From assembly GCF_019904295.1 (NCBI RefSeq), contig NZ_CP065360.1, positions 124,001 to 188,000 on the forward strand: a DNA stretch of 64,000 bases, given 5' to 3'. Below are positions 1 to 8,720 of the stretch, piece by piece (the first letter of the stretch is position 1; each line of letters begins with the position of its first letter). A program made the position numbers and the translations under genes. This DNA is from Ruegeria sp. SCSIO 43209. Lineage in GTDB: Bacteria; Pseudomonadota; Alphaproteobacteria; Rhodobacterales; Rhodobacteraceae. The notes under the pieces were generated by a model that saw nothing but the letters and a program-made list of their open reading frames with translations, was not told the origin of the DNA and did no database searches.

Positions 1-46
1 TTTGCAGGCCCTGCGCAGCCGTCTATATGTAATGGTGCAGACATGA
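1..46 (+). CDS. Possible 3' end of pqqD (partial)
   Basis: The frame starting at base 2 is open from the window edge and stops at TGA 44-46. That stop overlaps the pqqE ATG (43-45) in an ATGA junction typical of translationally coupled genes. PqqD, the peptide chaperone of the PQQ pathway, normally precedes PqqE, so this is probably its C-terminus. Only about 14 residues are visible and none is diagnostic; the identity rests on position alone. Confidence 0.35.
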   Translation, partial: LQALRSRLYVMVQT

Positions 47-1122
47 CTGCCGCACCGCCCATCGCGCTTTTGGCCGAACTCACCCACCGCTGTCCACTTA
101 GCTGCCCTTATTGCAGCAACCCGGTCGAGCTTGAGCGCAAAGAGACAGAACTGGACACGAAGGCGTGGGTGGATGTGTTCCAGCAAGCGTTCGACATGGG
201 CGTCCTGCAATTGCACCTGTCAGGGGGTGAGCCCGCCTCGCGCCGCGATCTGGAGGAGTTGACCGCGCAAGCCTCCCGTATCGGGCTCTACACCAACCTG
301 ATCACCTCCGGCATCGGGCTGACCCCCAAACGACTGGACCGGCTAGAGGAGGCAGGGCTGGACCACGTCCAACTGTCTCTGCAAGGAACGAATGCAGCTC
401 TGGCCGATCGCATCGGCGGCTATCGCGGCGGTTTTGACCGAAAGATGATCATTGCCAAAGAGGTCGGTGCCCGGGGCATCCCGCTAACACTGAATGCGGT
501 CATGCACCGGCAGAACCTGGATGATCTGGAACGGACCATCGAAATGGCGGTTGAGCTTGGCGCCCGGCGGCTTGAGGTTGCTTGCGTCCAGTTTCACGGC
601 TGGGCTCTGCCAAACCGCCCAGCACTATTGCCGACGTTTGAGCAGACGCAAGCCGTCAAAAAGACCGTCGCCGAGGCCAGTCGCCGGCTAAGAGGGGTTC
701 TGGCCTTCGACTTTGTGCCGCCCGATTATTATTCGGATTTTCCCAAGGCCTGTATGGGAGGATGGGGTTCGAGCGGGCTTAACATTACGCCAAACGGAAC
801 CGTTCTGCCTTGCCATGCCGCACAAACGATTGGCCACCTGAAGTTTGCCAACGTGCAGGATGAGCCGTTGTCCGATATTTGGTACAACAGCGCCGCCTTT
901 AACCAATATCGCGGCACTGACTGGATGCCTGAGCCCTGTCAGAGTTGTGACCGTAAGGAAATAGACTTCGGAGGTTGCCGGTGCCAGGCTATGGCATTGG
1001 CCCATGATGCAAACACAACAGACCCGGTGTGCCAAAAGTCGCCCTTGCATGGCCGAGTCCAAGAAGTGCTGAACGCAACGACTGAAGAAGCTGAGGTGGA
1101 GTTTGTCTACCGCAAACTATGA
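43..1122 (+). CDS. pqqE: PqqE, PqqA peptide cyclase (radical SAM)
   Basis: PqqE is a cytoplasmic radical-SAM/SPASM enzyme that forms the Glu-Tyr carbon-carbon crosslink in PqqA, an early step in pyrroloquinoline quinone synthesis. The N-terminus has the radical-SAM cluster motif CPLSCPYC (residues 17-24), followed by a GGEP motif near residue 60 in a TIM-barrel-like domain. The C-terminal third has many cysteines (C237, C256, and a run near 300-330 with CQSC and GGCRC) that fit the SPASM auxiliary clusters. The length of 359 aa is normal for the family. The ATG start overlaps the stop of the preceding frame. It is the last gene of its operon here: an IS6 element lies 84 bp downstream. PQQ serves periplasmic dehydrogenases, none of which is in the window. 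Confidence 0.93.
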   Translation: MTAAPPIALLAELTHRCPLSCPYCSNPVELERKETELDTKAWVDVFQQAFDMGVLQLHLSGGEPASRRDLEELTAQASRIGLYTNLITSGIGLTPKRLDRLEEAGLDHVQLSLQGTNAALADRIGGYRGGFDRKMIIAKEVGARGIPLTLNAVMHRQNLDDLERTIEMAVELGARRLEVACVQFHGWALPNRPALLPTFEQTQAVKKTVAEASRRLRGVLAFDFVPPDYYSDFPKACMGGWGSSGLNITPNGTVLPCHAAQTIGHLKFANVQDEPLSDIWYNSAAFNQYRGTDWMPEPCQSCDRKEIDFGGCRCQAMALAHDANTTDPVCQKSPLHGRVQEVLNATTEEAEVEFVYRKL

Positions 1123-1206
1123 ACCGGAACTGGGATTTTCCAAGCTAGGTTCTGAATGCTCAGTCGAAGCGCATTGTTCAAATAAAGTTTGTCTTGGACT
1201 TAGAAG

Positions 1207-2023
1207 GGTTCTGTCGCAAACTTTGTTCCCACCTGTCAGGTCAAGCTTAGTTTTGGTAGCGCATGCTCCAAATTGCAGGAGCAGACCGTGACAATCTCAT
1301 TCAAGGGCGCACACTTTCCGAAAGAAGTGATCTTGTATGCTGTTTTCTTCTATCTCCGATACGGCGTGTCTTACCGGGATCTGGAAGAAATCATGGCTGA
1401 ACGTGGCGTTGAACTGGATCACGCGACGCTAAACCGTTGGGTGAGTCGATATGCCGGTCTTGTAGCTGATGCTTCACGGTACAAAAAACGCCCTGTCGAC
1501 CGTTCATGGCGCATGGATGAGACCTATGTGAAGGTGAAGGGTGAGTGGGTTTATCTCTATCGCGCCATCGACAAACACGGAAAGACCCTTGATTTCATGC
1601 TATCAAAGCGCCGGAACAAAGCGGCTGCGACCAAGTTCTTCGCTCGTGCGCTTGAGGCGAACGGTTTGCCACGGAAAATTGTCATCGACAAAAGCGGTGC
1701 AAACACAGCTGGCATTAAAGCAATAAACAAGATGCTGAAAGGCTTTGGTTGTCTGGTACCGATTGAGGTGGTCAGGCGGAAGTACCTCAACAACATCATT
1801 GAACAAGACCATCGCTTCATCAAACGTCGGATCAGGCCCATGTTGGGTTTCAAGTCTTTCGCTTCAGCTGCATCTGCCCTGGCTGGCATCGAACTGGTCA
1901 ACATGATCCGCAAAGGTCAATTCACGCCCGGACTCCGTCCGTTTCAGCAGTTTGTTCAACTGGTAGGGTAATCAACCTGCCTACGCCATCTCCACAGCCT
2001 TCAAAGGAATTTGCGACAGAACC
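1207..2023 (+). mobile_element. Complete IS6-family insertion sequence
   Basis: An 817-bp element is bounded by a perfect 14-bp inverted repeat, GGTTCTGTCGCAAA at 1207-1220 and its complement at 2010-2023. It encloses one DDE transposase gene, the compact IS6 (IS26-like) layout. IS6 elements usually make an 8-bp target duplication. The flanks here (CTTAGAAG left, GTATTGAC right) do not match, so the element has probably recombined or deleted adjacent DNA. The right flank starts directly inside a symporter fragment that duplicates part of the gene at 33355-34767. Confidence 0.92.
1273..1971 (+). CDS. IS6-family DDE transposase
   Basis: This replicative transposase has an N-terminal HTH-like segment followed by an RNase-H-fold catalytic core. 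The DDE acids are visible: D in WRMDETYVKVKG (about residue 82), D in IVIDKSGAN (about 140) and E in NNIIEQDHRFIKRR (about 178). The 232-aa length is normal for IS6. The start is uncertain: TTG 1273 gives the longest form, but GTG 1288 yields the more usual N-terminus beginning VTISFKG. It fills the element between the inverted repeats. No frameshift is seen, so it may still be active. Confidence 0.93.
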   Translation: MQEQTVTISFKGAHFPKEVILYAVFFYLRYGVSYRDLEEIMAERGVELDHATLNRWVSRYAGLVADASRYKKRPVDRSWRMDETYVKVKGEWVYLYRAIDKHGKTLDFMLSKRRNKAAATKFFARALEANGLPRKIVIDKSGANTAGIKAINKMLKGFGCLVPIEVVRRKYLNNIIEQDHRFIKRRIRPMLGFKSFASAASALAGIELVNMIRKGQFTPGLRPFQQFVQLVG

Positions 2024-2428
2024 GTATTGACGTCCGGATCAATCTTGTCGCGCGATTTTCTGTCACAAACAACGCGATCTGGCGACGAGGTGCGTAATAC
2101 CACAATTTCGCGAGTTCTGGTTTTACTCATTATGGCACTGGCGATTTCGATTGCCGTGACCGAGTTCGGTACACGAACGATCGTTCCCTTGGTCACCTTG
2201 AGCGCATCGATCGCGACACTGGCGCTGTGGCCATTGCTCGGTACCGTTTGGCCAAAAGTGAGCACCACGGGTGTTATCCTCACGCAAACCAGCGGGCTGC
2301 TAGCCATGATCTGTGTTTTTGCAACTGGGAACAGTCCGTTTCAACCGCTTGGGGCGGCGTCTACAGCGTTAATTGTTTCGGCTACTGTGTTTCTGGTGGC
2401 GTCACTAGTTTTTCCGCGGAGAAAGTAA
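2024..2428 (+). pseudogene. 3' fragment of a sodium/solute symporter, truncated by IS6
   Basis: Immediately right of the IS6 inverted repeat the DNA reads in frame as the last ~132 codons of an SSS-family symporter and ends at TAA 2426-2428. It aligns without gaps to the C-terminus of the intact symporter at 33355-34767 (shared segments SGSILSRDFLSQTT and GLLAMI.VFATGNSPFQPLG) at roughly 90% identity by eye. The N-terminal two thirds, promoter and start are missing, so it is a dead fragment. The divergence suggests an older paralogue or a related strain's copy rather than a very recent duplication. Confidence 0.9.
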
Positions 2429-2519
2429 CAAGTTGATGAGCCCCGGCATCACAGACCCGATTTGAAAAATGCTTTCTCGTTTCAAAAACTTGATTCTAAG
2501 GGATTTTTATCGTTTTTTG

Positions 2520-2660
2520 AGACTTAGAGTACCGTACTGGCGCGACATCTCGAAAGGCCGCGCCAAGTTCAACAATGATGGAACCAAACGCTATCAGGCC
2601 CGAAGACAGGATTGCGGTGCGTGCGTTCCCGCCTCAACTCAAATCCTTCTGAAAAAGTCT
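2520..2660 (+). pseudogene. Remnant of an IS1182/IS5-like transposase
   Basis: One plus-strand frame encodes a stretch with KFNNDGTKRYQARRQDCGAC, resembling the Y.AR..DC.AC cysteine region of DDE transposases of the IS1182 group. No catalytic residues, start or inverted repeats surround it, and the frame loses similarity on both sides. It is best read as an IS scrap left between the symporter fragment and the MBL-fold genes. Chance resemblance is possible because the match is short. Confidence 0.4.
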
Positions 2661-2707
2661 GACCTTTCGTCGTTTACAAATTATTACATTCATTTTATTG
2701 ATTGTTA

Positions 2708-3631
2708 ATGGATCGAAATGAGTTTTCACGACGCAGATTCTTGTATGGCGCCACGTGTATCGCAGCGCTTGGAGTTCAATCCAAGATCGGGTGGGCAGAG
2801 TTACAACTCGGTGCTTCGGCTCGGATTACAACCATGTCAGATGGGTACCTGTCATTGCCTTCGGAAATGGTCTTTGGCGCCATGCCGAAGGAAGAGCTCA
2901 GGCAGGTTTTGGACAACTACAAGGTGGACGCGACCAAGTACGAGCCAGAGTGCAACGTGGCACTTTATCAAGATGATCAAAACTCCGTGCTGTTCGATGT
3001 GGGAGCTGGGCCAGATTTCATGCCAACTTCTGGTAAGCTTCTGGAGGCTCTTGAAACAACCGACCTGTCGCCCGAAGACATCTCGCACGTGATCTTCACC
3101 CATGCGCACCCGGATCACATTTGGGGCGTTTTGGATGATTTCGACGACCTTCTGTTCCCCAACGCCACGCATCACTTTGGCCGTAATGAGTGGGATTATT
3201 GGTGGAACCCCTCAACTGTGGATACCATTGGAGACGATCGCGCTGCGTTCGCAGTAGGCGCAAAGCGGCGTATGGCAGCAATTGAGGATCAGGTCGCGTT
3301 TTTTGACGACGCACAAGAGATCCTTCCCGGTATTGCCGCACGCGCAAGCTTTGGACACACGCCCGGCCACATGGCGTTTGAAATTCGCAGCGGCAGTGAA
3401 TCCGTGATGATTGTCGGCGACGCGTTGGGAAATCCACACGTAGCTTTTGAACGACCCGACTGGCCCAGTGGCACGGATCAGGATCAACAGGCGGCCGCAG
3501 CAACTCGGAACTCACTGCTGGATCAGGTTTCCCACGAGCAAATGAATTTAGTTGGTTTCCACTTGCCAAATGGTGGAATCGGCCGGGTCGAGAAGACTGG
3601 CTCTGTTTACAAGTTCATTGGAGAACCATAA
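2708..3631 (+). CDS. MBL-fold zinc metallohydrolase, exported (SoxH-type)
   Basis: This metallo-beta-lactamase-fold hydrolase has the HxHxDH zinc motif THAHPDH (H132, H134, D136, H137). Later ligands are GHTPGH near 220, D in VGDALG near 240 and H in VGFHLPNGG near 285. The N-terminus carries a Tat-like signal (SRRRFLYGA followed by a hydrophobic stretch), so the protein is probably periplasmic. ATG 2708 gives 307 aa; an upstream TTG at 2702 is possible. The stop overlaps the next gene's ATG (TAATG), so the two are translationally coupled. Related proteins (SoxG/SoxH) sit at the end of sox operons or in PQQ-linked 'quinoprotein relay' loci. The substrate is unknown. Confidence 0.8.
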   Translation: MDRNEFSRRRFLYGATCIAALGVQSKIGWAELQLGASARITTMSDGYLSLPSEMVFGAMPKEELRQVLDNYKVDATKYEPECNVALYQDDQNSVLFDVGAGPDFMPTSGKLLEALETTDLSPEDISHVIFTHAHPDHIWGVLDDFDDLLFPNATHHFGRNEWDYWWNPSTVDTIGDDRAAFAVGAKRRMAAIEDQVAFFDDAQEILPGIAARASFGHTPGHMAFEIRSGSESVMIVGDALGNPHVAFERPDWPSGTDQDQQAAAATRNSLLDQVSHEQMNLVGFHLPNGGIGRVEKTGSVYKFIGEP

Positions 3632-4575
3632 TGATGCGATCGCTGTCGATTGTCTTGACTCTGGCCGCACCAGCTTGGGCAAGCGAGGATATTGCAGACC
3701 AATACCCGCAAAGTGTGCTGTATTCCAAACCGGTCGAATATATCCCCGGCGTCTACTCTGCCATTGGCGCAACCGCCCCGCCGACCTACGAGAACTCTGG
3801 TCATAACAACAATCTCAGCTTCATAGTTACCGGAGAGGGCGTGATCGTCATAAACGGCGGCGCGGCCTATGTGCTTGCTGAAGCGCTTCACCAGGAAATT
3901 CAGTCGATCACGGATCAGCCGGTTAAGCTTGTCTTCAACGAGAATGGCCAGGGGCACGCGATGCTTGGCAACGCCTACTGGTTAGAGCTCGGCGTTCCAA
4001 TTATCGCCCATTCGGATGCTGCGGCTGAATTCGAGGAATACGGCCCTCAGATCCTTGAAGGAATGCAACGGTACAATCAGGACAAGGCGGAAAGAACGTT
4101 TCTGGCTGGCCCAACCGAGACATTCGAGGATGAATACGTAGTTGAAATGGGTGATTTCCGGATTGAAGCCAAATATCTCGGACCGGCCCATAGTCCCGGC
4201 GATATCTCGATTTGGCTGCCGAACCAAAGCCTTGTCATCGCGGGTGACATGGCGTTTCACGAGCGCATGCTGCCGATCTTTCAAGAGACCTATACAGCGG
4301 ATTGGCTTGAGACTTGGGACAACGAGTTCGAAGCCTTGGGAGCCACATATGTCATCCCCGGCCACGGTCATCCGACAAACATGGATCAGGTGCGCCGCTA
4401 TACACGCGACTACCTGATCTATCTGCGCGGCAAGATCCAAGAGCATATGGATGCTGGCGGCGATCTGGCTGAGGCTTACTATGTCGATCAGTCACCATAT
4501 GCCCATTTGGACACGTTTGAGGAACTGGCGACAAAAAATGCCGGGCGGGTCTTTGAGCAAATGGAATTCGAATGA
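3631..4575 (+). CDS. Periplasmic MBL-fold protein with substituted zinc site (SoxH-like)
   Basis: The protein has 314 aa with an N-terminal signal peptide ending near PAWA (about residue 17) and an overall MBL fold. Where the HxHxDH motif should lie it reads VFNENGQGHAMLGN (residues 102-114), with Asn, Asn and Gln in place of the first ligands and a single His109. Downstream elements are still recognisable: AHSPGD (about 189-194), AGDMAFH (about 205) and PGHGHPT (about 243). It is coupled to the preceding canonical MBL gene and points towards the sox genes. The altered site suggests an atypical metal centre or a non-catalytic partner. The link to SoxH/quinoprotein-relay families is inferred from fold, export and context. 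Confidence 0.7.
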   Translation: MMRSLSIVLTLAAPAWASEDIADQYPQSVLYSKPVEYIPGVYSAIGATAPPTYENSGHNNNLSFIVTGEGVIVINGGAAYVLAEALHQEIQSITDQPVKLVFNENGQGHAMLGNAYWLELGVPIIAHSDAAAEFEEYGPQILEGMQRYNQDKAERTFLAGPTETFEDEYVVEMGDFRIEAKYLGPAHSPGDISIWLPNQSLVIAGDMAFHERMLPIFQETYTADWLETWDNEFEALGATYVIPGHGHPTNMDQVRRYTRDYLIYLRGKIQEHMDAGGDLAEAYYVDQSPYAHLDTFEELATKNAGRVFEQMEFE

Positions 4576-4576
4576 C

Positions 4577-5635
4577 TCAGGACGTTTGAGGAATAGGTAT
4601 TCGCCTCAATAACCTATGCGTGCCGATCGCTCCAACCCACATGAAGAAAACGGCAAGCCACGCCGTCAATGACAGGGCGGACCCTCCCGAAAGCCCTGCA
4701 CCTACAGCGCATCCTCCGGCCAGCATGGCTCCAAAGCCCATAAGGAAAGCTCCAGCAAGGTAGCGTTCCATGGGAGTATCAGGGCCAAAACGTTCGATCT
4801 TCCACTCCCCTGAAGTTAGGGCTGAGCCTGCAGCACCAATTGCTACGCCTGGAACAAGGCCGATACCGAAAGACAAAACAACGTTCCTCTCCGCAACCAA
4901 CGCCATTAGTGTATCCGTGGCCGGTCCGGTAAATGTGATTGACGACACGGGCACGACGTCAAAAGATGCTTGCGCGATGGCAAATGTCATCAACCAGCCA
5001 AGTGCCACCGCTACACCAACGCCTACGGCTGTTACGATCCTGATAGGCGCGACTCTCCGGTGGAATGCGAATGCAATTGCCGACACCAATCCCAACGCTG
5101 CAACGGCTGTATAAGCAACTGGCGAAAATCCAAGTATTTCTGAAAGGTCTCTCGAGGTGCCACCTGAGACAGTCCAGATCCCGGAAAGTGATTCTCGGGC
5201 GGGACTAAGAACGCCCGTGTAGGTCGCCTGAGCCACTAAGGTTAAAACCAATCCTGTAATCAGGGCGCGCAGATTACCGCAGGAGGCCAATACCAACAGG
5301 CGAGATGCACACCCACGCGCCAAAACCATGCCAACGCCGAACATCGCCCCGCCAAGTATTGCGCCGCTGAGGCTGCCCGTCGACGCAATCGCGCGTGTCT
5401 CGGAAAGGTCTAACCACTCAAACGCGACAAACGCCTGCACTAAGGTGAGCGCTGCGGTGAAAGCGATCAGCCAGACAGCCAGGCGAGGACCAAGCTCGCC
5501 TTCGGCGACTTCGATGGTCGACGCTCTCAAACAAAAGTGAGACTTCTGGGCCGTCACGCCGAACAAGATACCGACAAACGCACCGGCAAATGCCAAAGCG
5601 CCAGGGTCTCCCAACAAATCGATGAGCCTTTCCAT
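4577..5635 (-). CDS. YeeE/YedE-family sulfur-compound transporter
   Basis: This 352-aa polytopic membrane protein has two Sulf_transp (YeeE/YedE) repeats. Each carries the conserved Cys motif thought to pass thiosulfate or related sulfur: GCASRLLVLASCGN in the first half and GGCAVGAGLSGG in the second. About nine hydrophobic helices can be drawn. ATG 5635 is preferred over TTG 5638. It is the last minus-strand gene of the long sox run, 58 bp after hemA, and ends next to the convergent MBL gene at 4575. It probably moves thiosulfate or another reduced sulfur species across the inner membrane; the direction is not determinable. Confidence 0.85.
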   Translation of the reverse strand: MERLIDLLGDPGALAFAGAFVGILFGVTAQKSHFCLRASTIEVAEGELGPRLAVWLIAFTAALTLVQAFVAFEWLDLSETRAIASTGSLSGAILGGAMFGVGMVLARGCASRLLVLASCGNLRALITGLVLTLVAQATYTGVLSPARESLSGIWTVSGGTSRDLSEILGFSPVAYTAVAALGLVSAIAFAFHRRVAPIRIVTAVGVGVAVALGWLMTFAIAQASFDVVPVSSITFTGPATDTLMALVAERNVVLSFGIGLVPGVAIGAAGSALTSGEWKIERFGPDTPMERYLAGAFLMGFGAMLAGGCAVGAGLSGGSALSLTAWLAVFFMWVGAIGTHRLLRRIPIPQTS

Positions 5636-5693
5636 CAACAGAGACTCTCACTTGGTTGCTTGCGCGTCCTTGTCTTCGGTCAAGTTGTCATTG

Positions 5694-6917
5694 TCATTGA
5701 GCGGCCATTGGCCTGCGCGCCAATTGGCATTGCGTCCATAGCTCACCCAAGGCAGACACCAGTCGATCCACGTCGTCGGTGGAATGCACTGGGGAAGGTG
5801 TAATCCGTAGACGTTCCGTTCCCTTGGGGACGGTTGGATAGTTGATCGGCTGGATGTAAATTCCATAGTCACGCATCAGCACGTCAGAGATGAAGCGACA
5901 CTTGACCGGATCGCCGACCATGACCGGAATTATGTGACTTGGGTTCGGTGTATGCGGAATGCCCAGACCGTCCAGCTTTTCTCGCACCTCGCGCACGCGC
6001 TGCTGGTGCAAATGTCGTTCCGAATTGCTTTGCTTCAGGTGCCGAACAGAAGCGGTAGCTCCTGCGGCCACGGCGGGAGGCAATGCAGTGGTGAAGATAA
6101 ACCCGCTGGCGAAGGATCGCACAAAGTCGACAAGCTCTTTCGACGCGGCGATGTATCCGCCAACTACGCCGAATGCTTTGCCCAATGTCCCCTCGATGAC
6201 GGTTAGCCTTTCCATCAGGCCTTCGCGTTCGGCAATGCCTCCGCCGCGCGGTCCATAAAGCCCTACGGCGTGAACCTCATCCAAATAGGTCATCGCGCTA
6301 TAGCGATCGGCCAGATCACAGATTTCGGCAATTGGTGCAATATCGCCATCCATTGAATAGACGCTCTCAAACGCAATGAGCTTCGGTGCATTGGCAGGCA
6401 GTTCAGCAAGGTGCCTTTCAAGGTCGGCTAAATCATTGTGTTTCCAGATACGCTTTTGGCAACGACTGTGGCGAATTCCTTCGATCATCGAGGCATGGTT
6501 TAACTCGTCAGATAAGACTGTGATGCTCGGAATGCGAGACGCCAGAGTTCCCAGCGCGGCCCAGTTCGAAACGTAACCGGACGTAAACAGCAACGCAGCG
6601 TCCTTGCCATGCAAGTCAGCAAGCTCTTGCTCCAGCAAAACATGCTGGTGGGTCGTTCCAGAGATATTCCGCGTTCCTCCCGCTCCGGCACCAACCTCAT
6701 CGATCACCTTGTGCATTGCTGCAATAACATTGGGGTGCTGACCCATCCCCAGATAATCATTTGAGCACCAAACAGTGACTTTCTCGGGGCCATTTTCCGC
6801 GTAGCTACGCGCTGTCGGGAACGCGCCACGCTGCCTTTCAAGATCCGCAAAGACCCGGTAGTTCCCTTCCTCCTTAAGCTGGTCGAGTTGACCACGAAAA
6901 AACTGCTGATAGTTCAT
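5694..6917 (-). CDS. hemA: 5-aminolevulinate synthase (ALAS)
   Basis: This PLP enzyme condenses glycine with succinyl-CoA to 5-aminolevulinate, the first step of haem synthesis in alphaproteobacteria. Hallmarks are [24 protein letters not shown], the [15 protein letters not shown] segment with the PLP-contacting Asp, and the catalytic Lys in EGTLGKAFG. The length of 407 aa is typical. ATG 6917 (start of MNYQQFF) matches the family; a TTG at 6929 would overlap the upstream gene. It lies one base after the DUF302 gene inside the sox transcript. It may boost haem supply for SoxA, X, D and E cytochromes when thiosulfate is used (inference). It could be a second hemA beside a chromosomal copy. Confidence 0.94.
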   Translation of the reverse strand: MNYQQFFRGQLDQLKEEGNYRVFADLERQRGAFPTARSYAENGPEKVTVWCSNDYLGMGQHPNVIAAMHKVIDEVGAGAGGTRNISGTTHQHVLLEQELADLHGKDAALLFTSGYVSNWAALGTLASRIPSITVLSDELNHASMIEGIRHSRCQKRIWKHNDLADLERHLAELPANAPKLIAFESVYSMDGDIAPIAEICDLADRYSAMTYLDEVHAVGLYGPRGGGIAEREGLMERLTVIEGTLGKAFGVVGGYIAASKELVDFVRSFASGFIFTTALPPAVAAGATASVRHLKQSNSERHLHQQRVREVREKLDGLGIPHTPNPSHIIPVMVGDPVKCRFISDVLMRDYGIYIQPINYPTVPKGTERLRITPSPVHSTDDVDRLVSALGELWTQCQLARRPMAAQ

Positions 6918-6918
6918 T

Positions 6919-7353
6919 TCAGTTCCCAACGGCTTCTTCTACGATCCCGGACAACAGGGCCTGAACTTTTTGCATTGGTCCATCAGGATAGCTTCGGTAT
7001 CCAACCATCACGCCACTGTCGTCTTCGGCCACAAATATCCCATAGGGGCAGAAGCCAATATTCATCGGGTCTGCTTCCATCACTTCACGCGAGATTTTTG
7101 CCGAGCAGAAGATGAAGATGTCTGCAGCTGCAAATATCTGTTTGTCGCTGCCGACGTCAGCGCCTGTTCGATTCAACATGTCGCCGACGTGGCTTACATA
7201 GTCGATGACCAGTCCCTGTCCCACGATCGCGGACTCGACGGCGAATGTTGCATCATCAAAACTGCCGTCGAAGGGGATAGTGATGATCTCCTCTGCAAGC
7301 CCTTGGCTCGCCAGAACAGTGGAAAACGCGGCTGCGGCAATAAAGTGTTTCAT
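6919..7353 (-). CDS. DUF302 periplasmic protein
   Basis: The protein has 144 aa with a clear signal peptide ([22 protein letters not shown]) and a DUF302 domain: an alternating strand/helix region with [35 protein letters not shown] and a C-terminal helix. ATG 7353 follows a strong ribosome site (GGAGGAGGA). Two cysteines in the central part could bind haem or metal or form a disulfide. It lies between soxF and hemA, in the position where sox loci often carry accessory periplasmic genes. The function of DUF302 is not established; a role in sulfur or haem handling is inference from context. Confidence 0.8.
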   Translation of the reverse strand: MKHFIAAAAFSTVLASQGLAEEIITIPFDGSFDDATFAVESAIVGQGLVIDYVSHVGDMLNRTGADVGSDKQIFAAADIFIFCSAKISREVMEADPMNIGFCPYGIFVAEDDSGVMVGYRSYPDGPMQKVQALLSGIVEEAVGN

Positions 7354-7433
7354 GGTTTTAGTCCTCCTCCTGAACCGCATTTTCTCAAATTGATCATCGG
7401 GGTCTTTGACACCGGTCAAAGCCCCCGATTGCC

Positions 7434-8696
7434 TCAACCAAACATGTCCGACGTGATACCGGCGTACCAACCCAGTGACTCTTCGTAGGTCGCTTTTCTC
7501 AAATCGGCATCTTCACCGGTTTGACTGATAAAGCCATCGACTTTCGCGATCTTTTCTGGCGTCGCCTCATAGGTTGCGCCAACCTTAACGCCATCATCGG
7601 TATCGATCAGCGACCAGCATGTGTTCGAGAACTTGGCCGGGAAGACTTTAGACCCGGTCAACGCACCTCGTACCGCATTCGCACATACTTTCGCCTGGCT
7701 GTTTGCCGAAAACCCGGATTTCGGCATGTCACCCTGCTGGCTGGCATCTCCAAGAACGTAAACGTCCGGATCGGCTTTGGAAGACATGTCCGCAGCGTTT
7801 ACTGGTGCCCAGTTGCCGTCGGTTACTCCCGCCATTTCCGCAATGCGACCTGCTTTCATCGCTGGGATCACATTGCAGACATCGACTTTTGTCTCTTCAC
7901 CGTCGATGGTCACCGTCATTGCATCCGGATTCACGGATACAATGCCACCGCCGAAATCTTCGCCGATCCAGTCGACCATTCCTTCGTAGTTGTTTCCCCA
8001 GCCTTCTTGGAACAAAGCCATTTTCGAGAATTTCGGCTTCGGATCGGCTACAATGATCTTTGCTGTTGGGTTGTTTGCCTTCAGGACGTGCGCCACCATC
8101 GAAACCCGTTCATACGGCCCGGGCGGGCAACGGTACGGGTTGGGAGGAGCGACCATCGCGAAGGTACCCCCTTCGGGCATCGCCATGATCTGCGCTTTCA
8201 AAAGCTCTGTTTGAGAACCAGCTTTGTAAGCATGCGGCATTATATTTTGGGCCGAGAGGTCCCAGCCCTCGACCGCACCATCAACAAAGTCGATACCCGG
8301 GCTCAGGATCAGCTTGTCATAAGGAACTGACCCGCCACCGGCCAAAGACACCGTCTTAGCGTCGCGGTCGACCCCAGTGGCCCAATCATGCACAACGTTT
8401 ATACCGTAGTTCGCGGCAAGCGTGCCATAGCTGTGGGCGATGTCCGATAGCTCCTGAAAACCTCCCAAATAAAGGTTTGAGAAGAAACAGGTGTAGTAGG
8501 TTCGAGACGGCTCGATCAGCGTCACGTCAATCTCACCTTTGCTGTCCTTCGCTATGTAACGCGCGGCAGTCGCACCGCCCGCACCGCCGCCGACAACCAC
8601 TACACGGGGCTTGCCTTGAGCCAGCACCATCGGAGCAGATAGCCCAGCGGCCACTACCCCGGCAGCTCCAAGAAATACTCGTCTATTGAGTGTCAT
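7434..8696 (-). CDS. soxF: SoxF, flavocytochrome c sulfide dehydrogenase-like flavoprotein
   Basis: This is a periplasmic FAD protein related to the flavin subunit of flavocytochrome c/sulfide dehydrogenase. A Tat signal (NRRVFLGAAG) precedes an FAD-binding Rossmann motif VVVVGGGAGGATAARYI (residues 32-48). Conserved Cys are in the YTCFFSNLYLGG and YRCPPGPYERVSM segments, and a FCSD-type C-terminal domain ends with SLGWYAGITSDMFG. The 420-aa length is usual. It follows soxE by 24 bp. It accepts electrons from sulfide and passes them to the neighbouring dihaem cytochrome SoxE; SoxF also helps keep SoxYZ reactive in Paracoccus. Confidence 0.92.
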   Translation of the reverse strand: MTLNRRVFLGAAGVVAAGLSAPMVLAQGKPRVVVVGGGAGGATAARYIAKDSKGEIDVTLIEPSRTYYTCFFSNLYLGGFQELSDIAHSYGTLAANYGINVVHDWATGVDRDAKTVSLAGGGSVPYDKLILSPGIDFVDGAVEGWDLSAQNIMPHAYKAGSQTELLKAQIMAMPEGGTFAMVAPPNPYRCPPGPYERVSMVAHVLKANNPTAKIIVADPKPKFSKMALFQEGWGNNYEGMVDWIGEDFGGGIVSVNPDAMTVTIDGEETKVDVCNVIPAMKAGRIAEMAGVTDGNWAPVNAADMSSKADPDVYVLGDASQQGDMPKSGFSANSQAKVCANAVRGALTGSKVFPAKFSNTCWSLIDTDDGVKVGATYEATPEKIAKVDGFISQTGEDADLRKATYEESLGWYAGITSDMFG

Positions 8697-8720
8697 CGCG
8701 TTTCCTCCCCTTAGACACTG

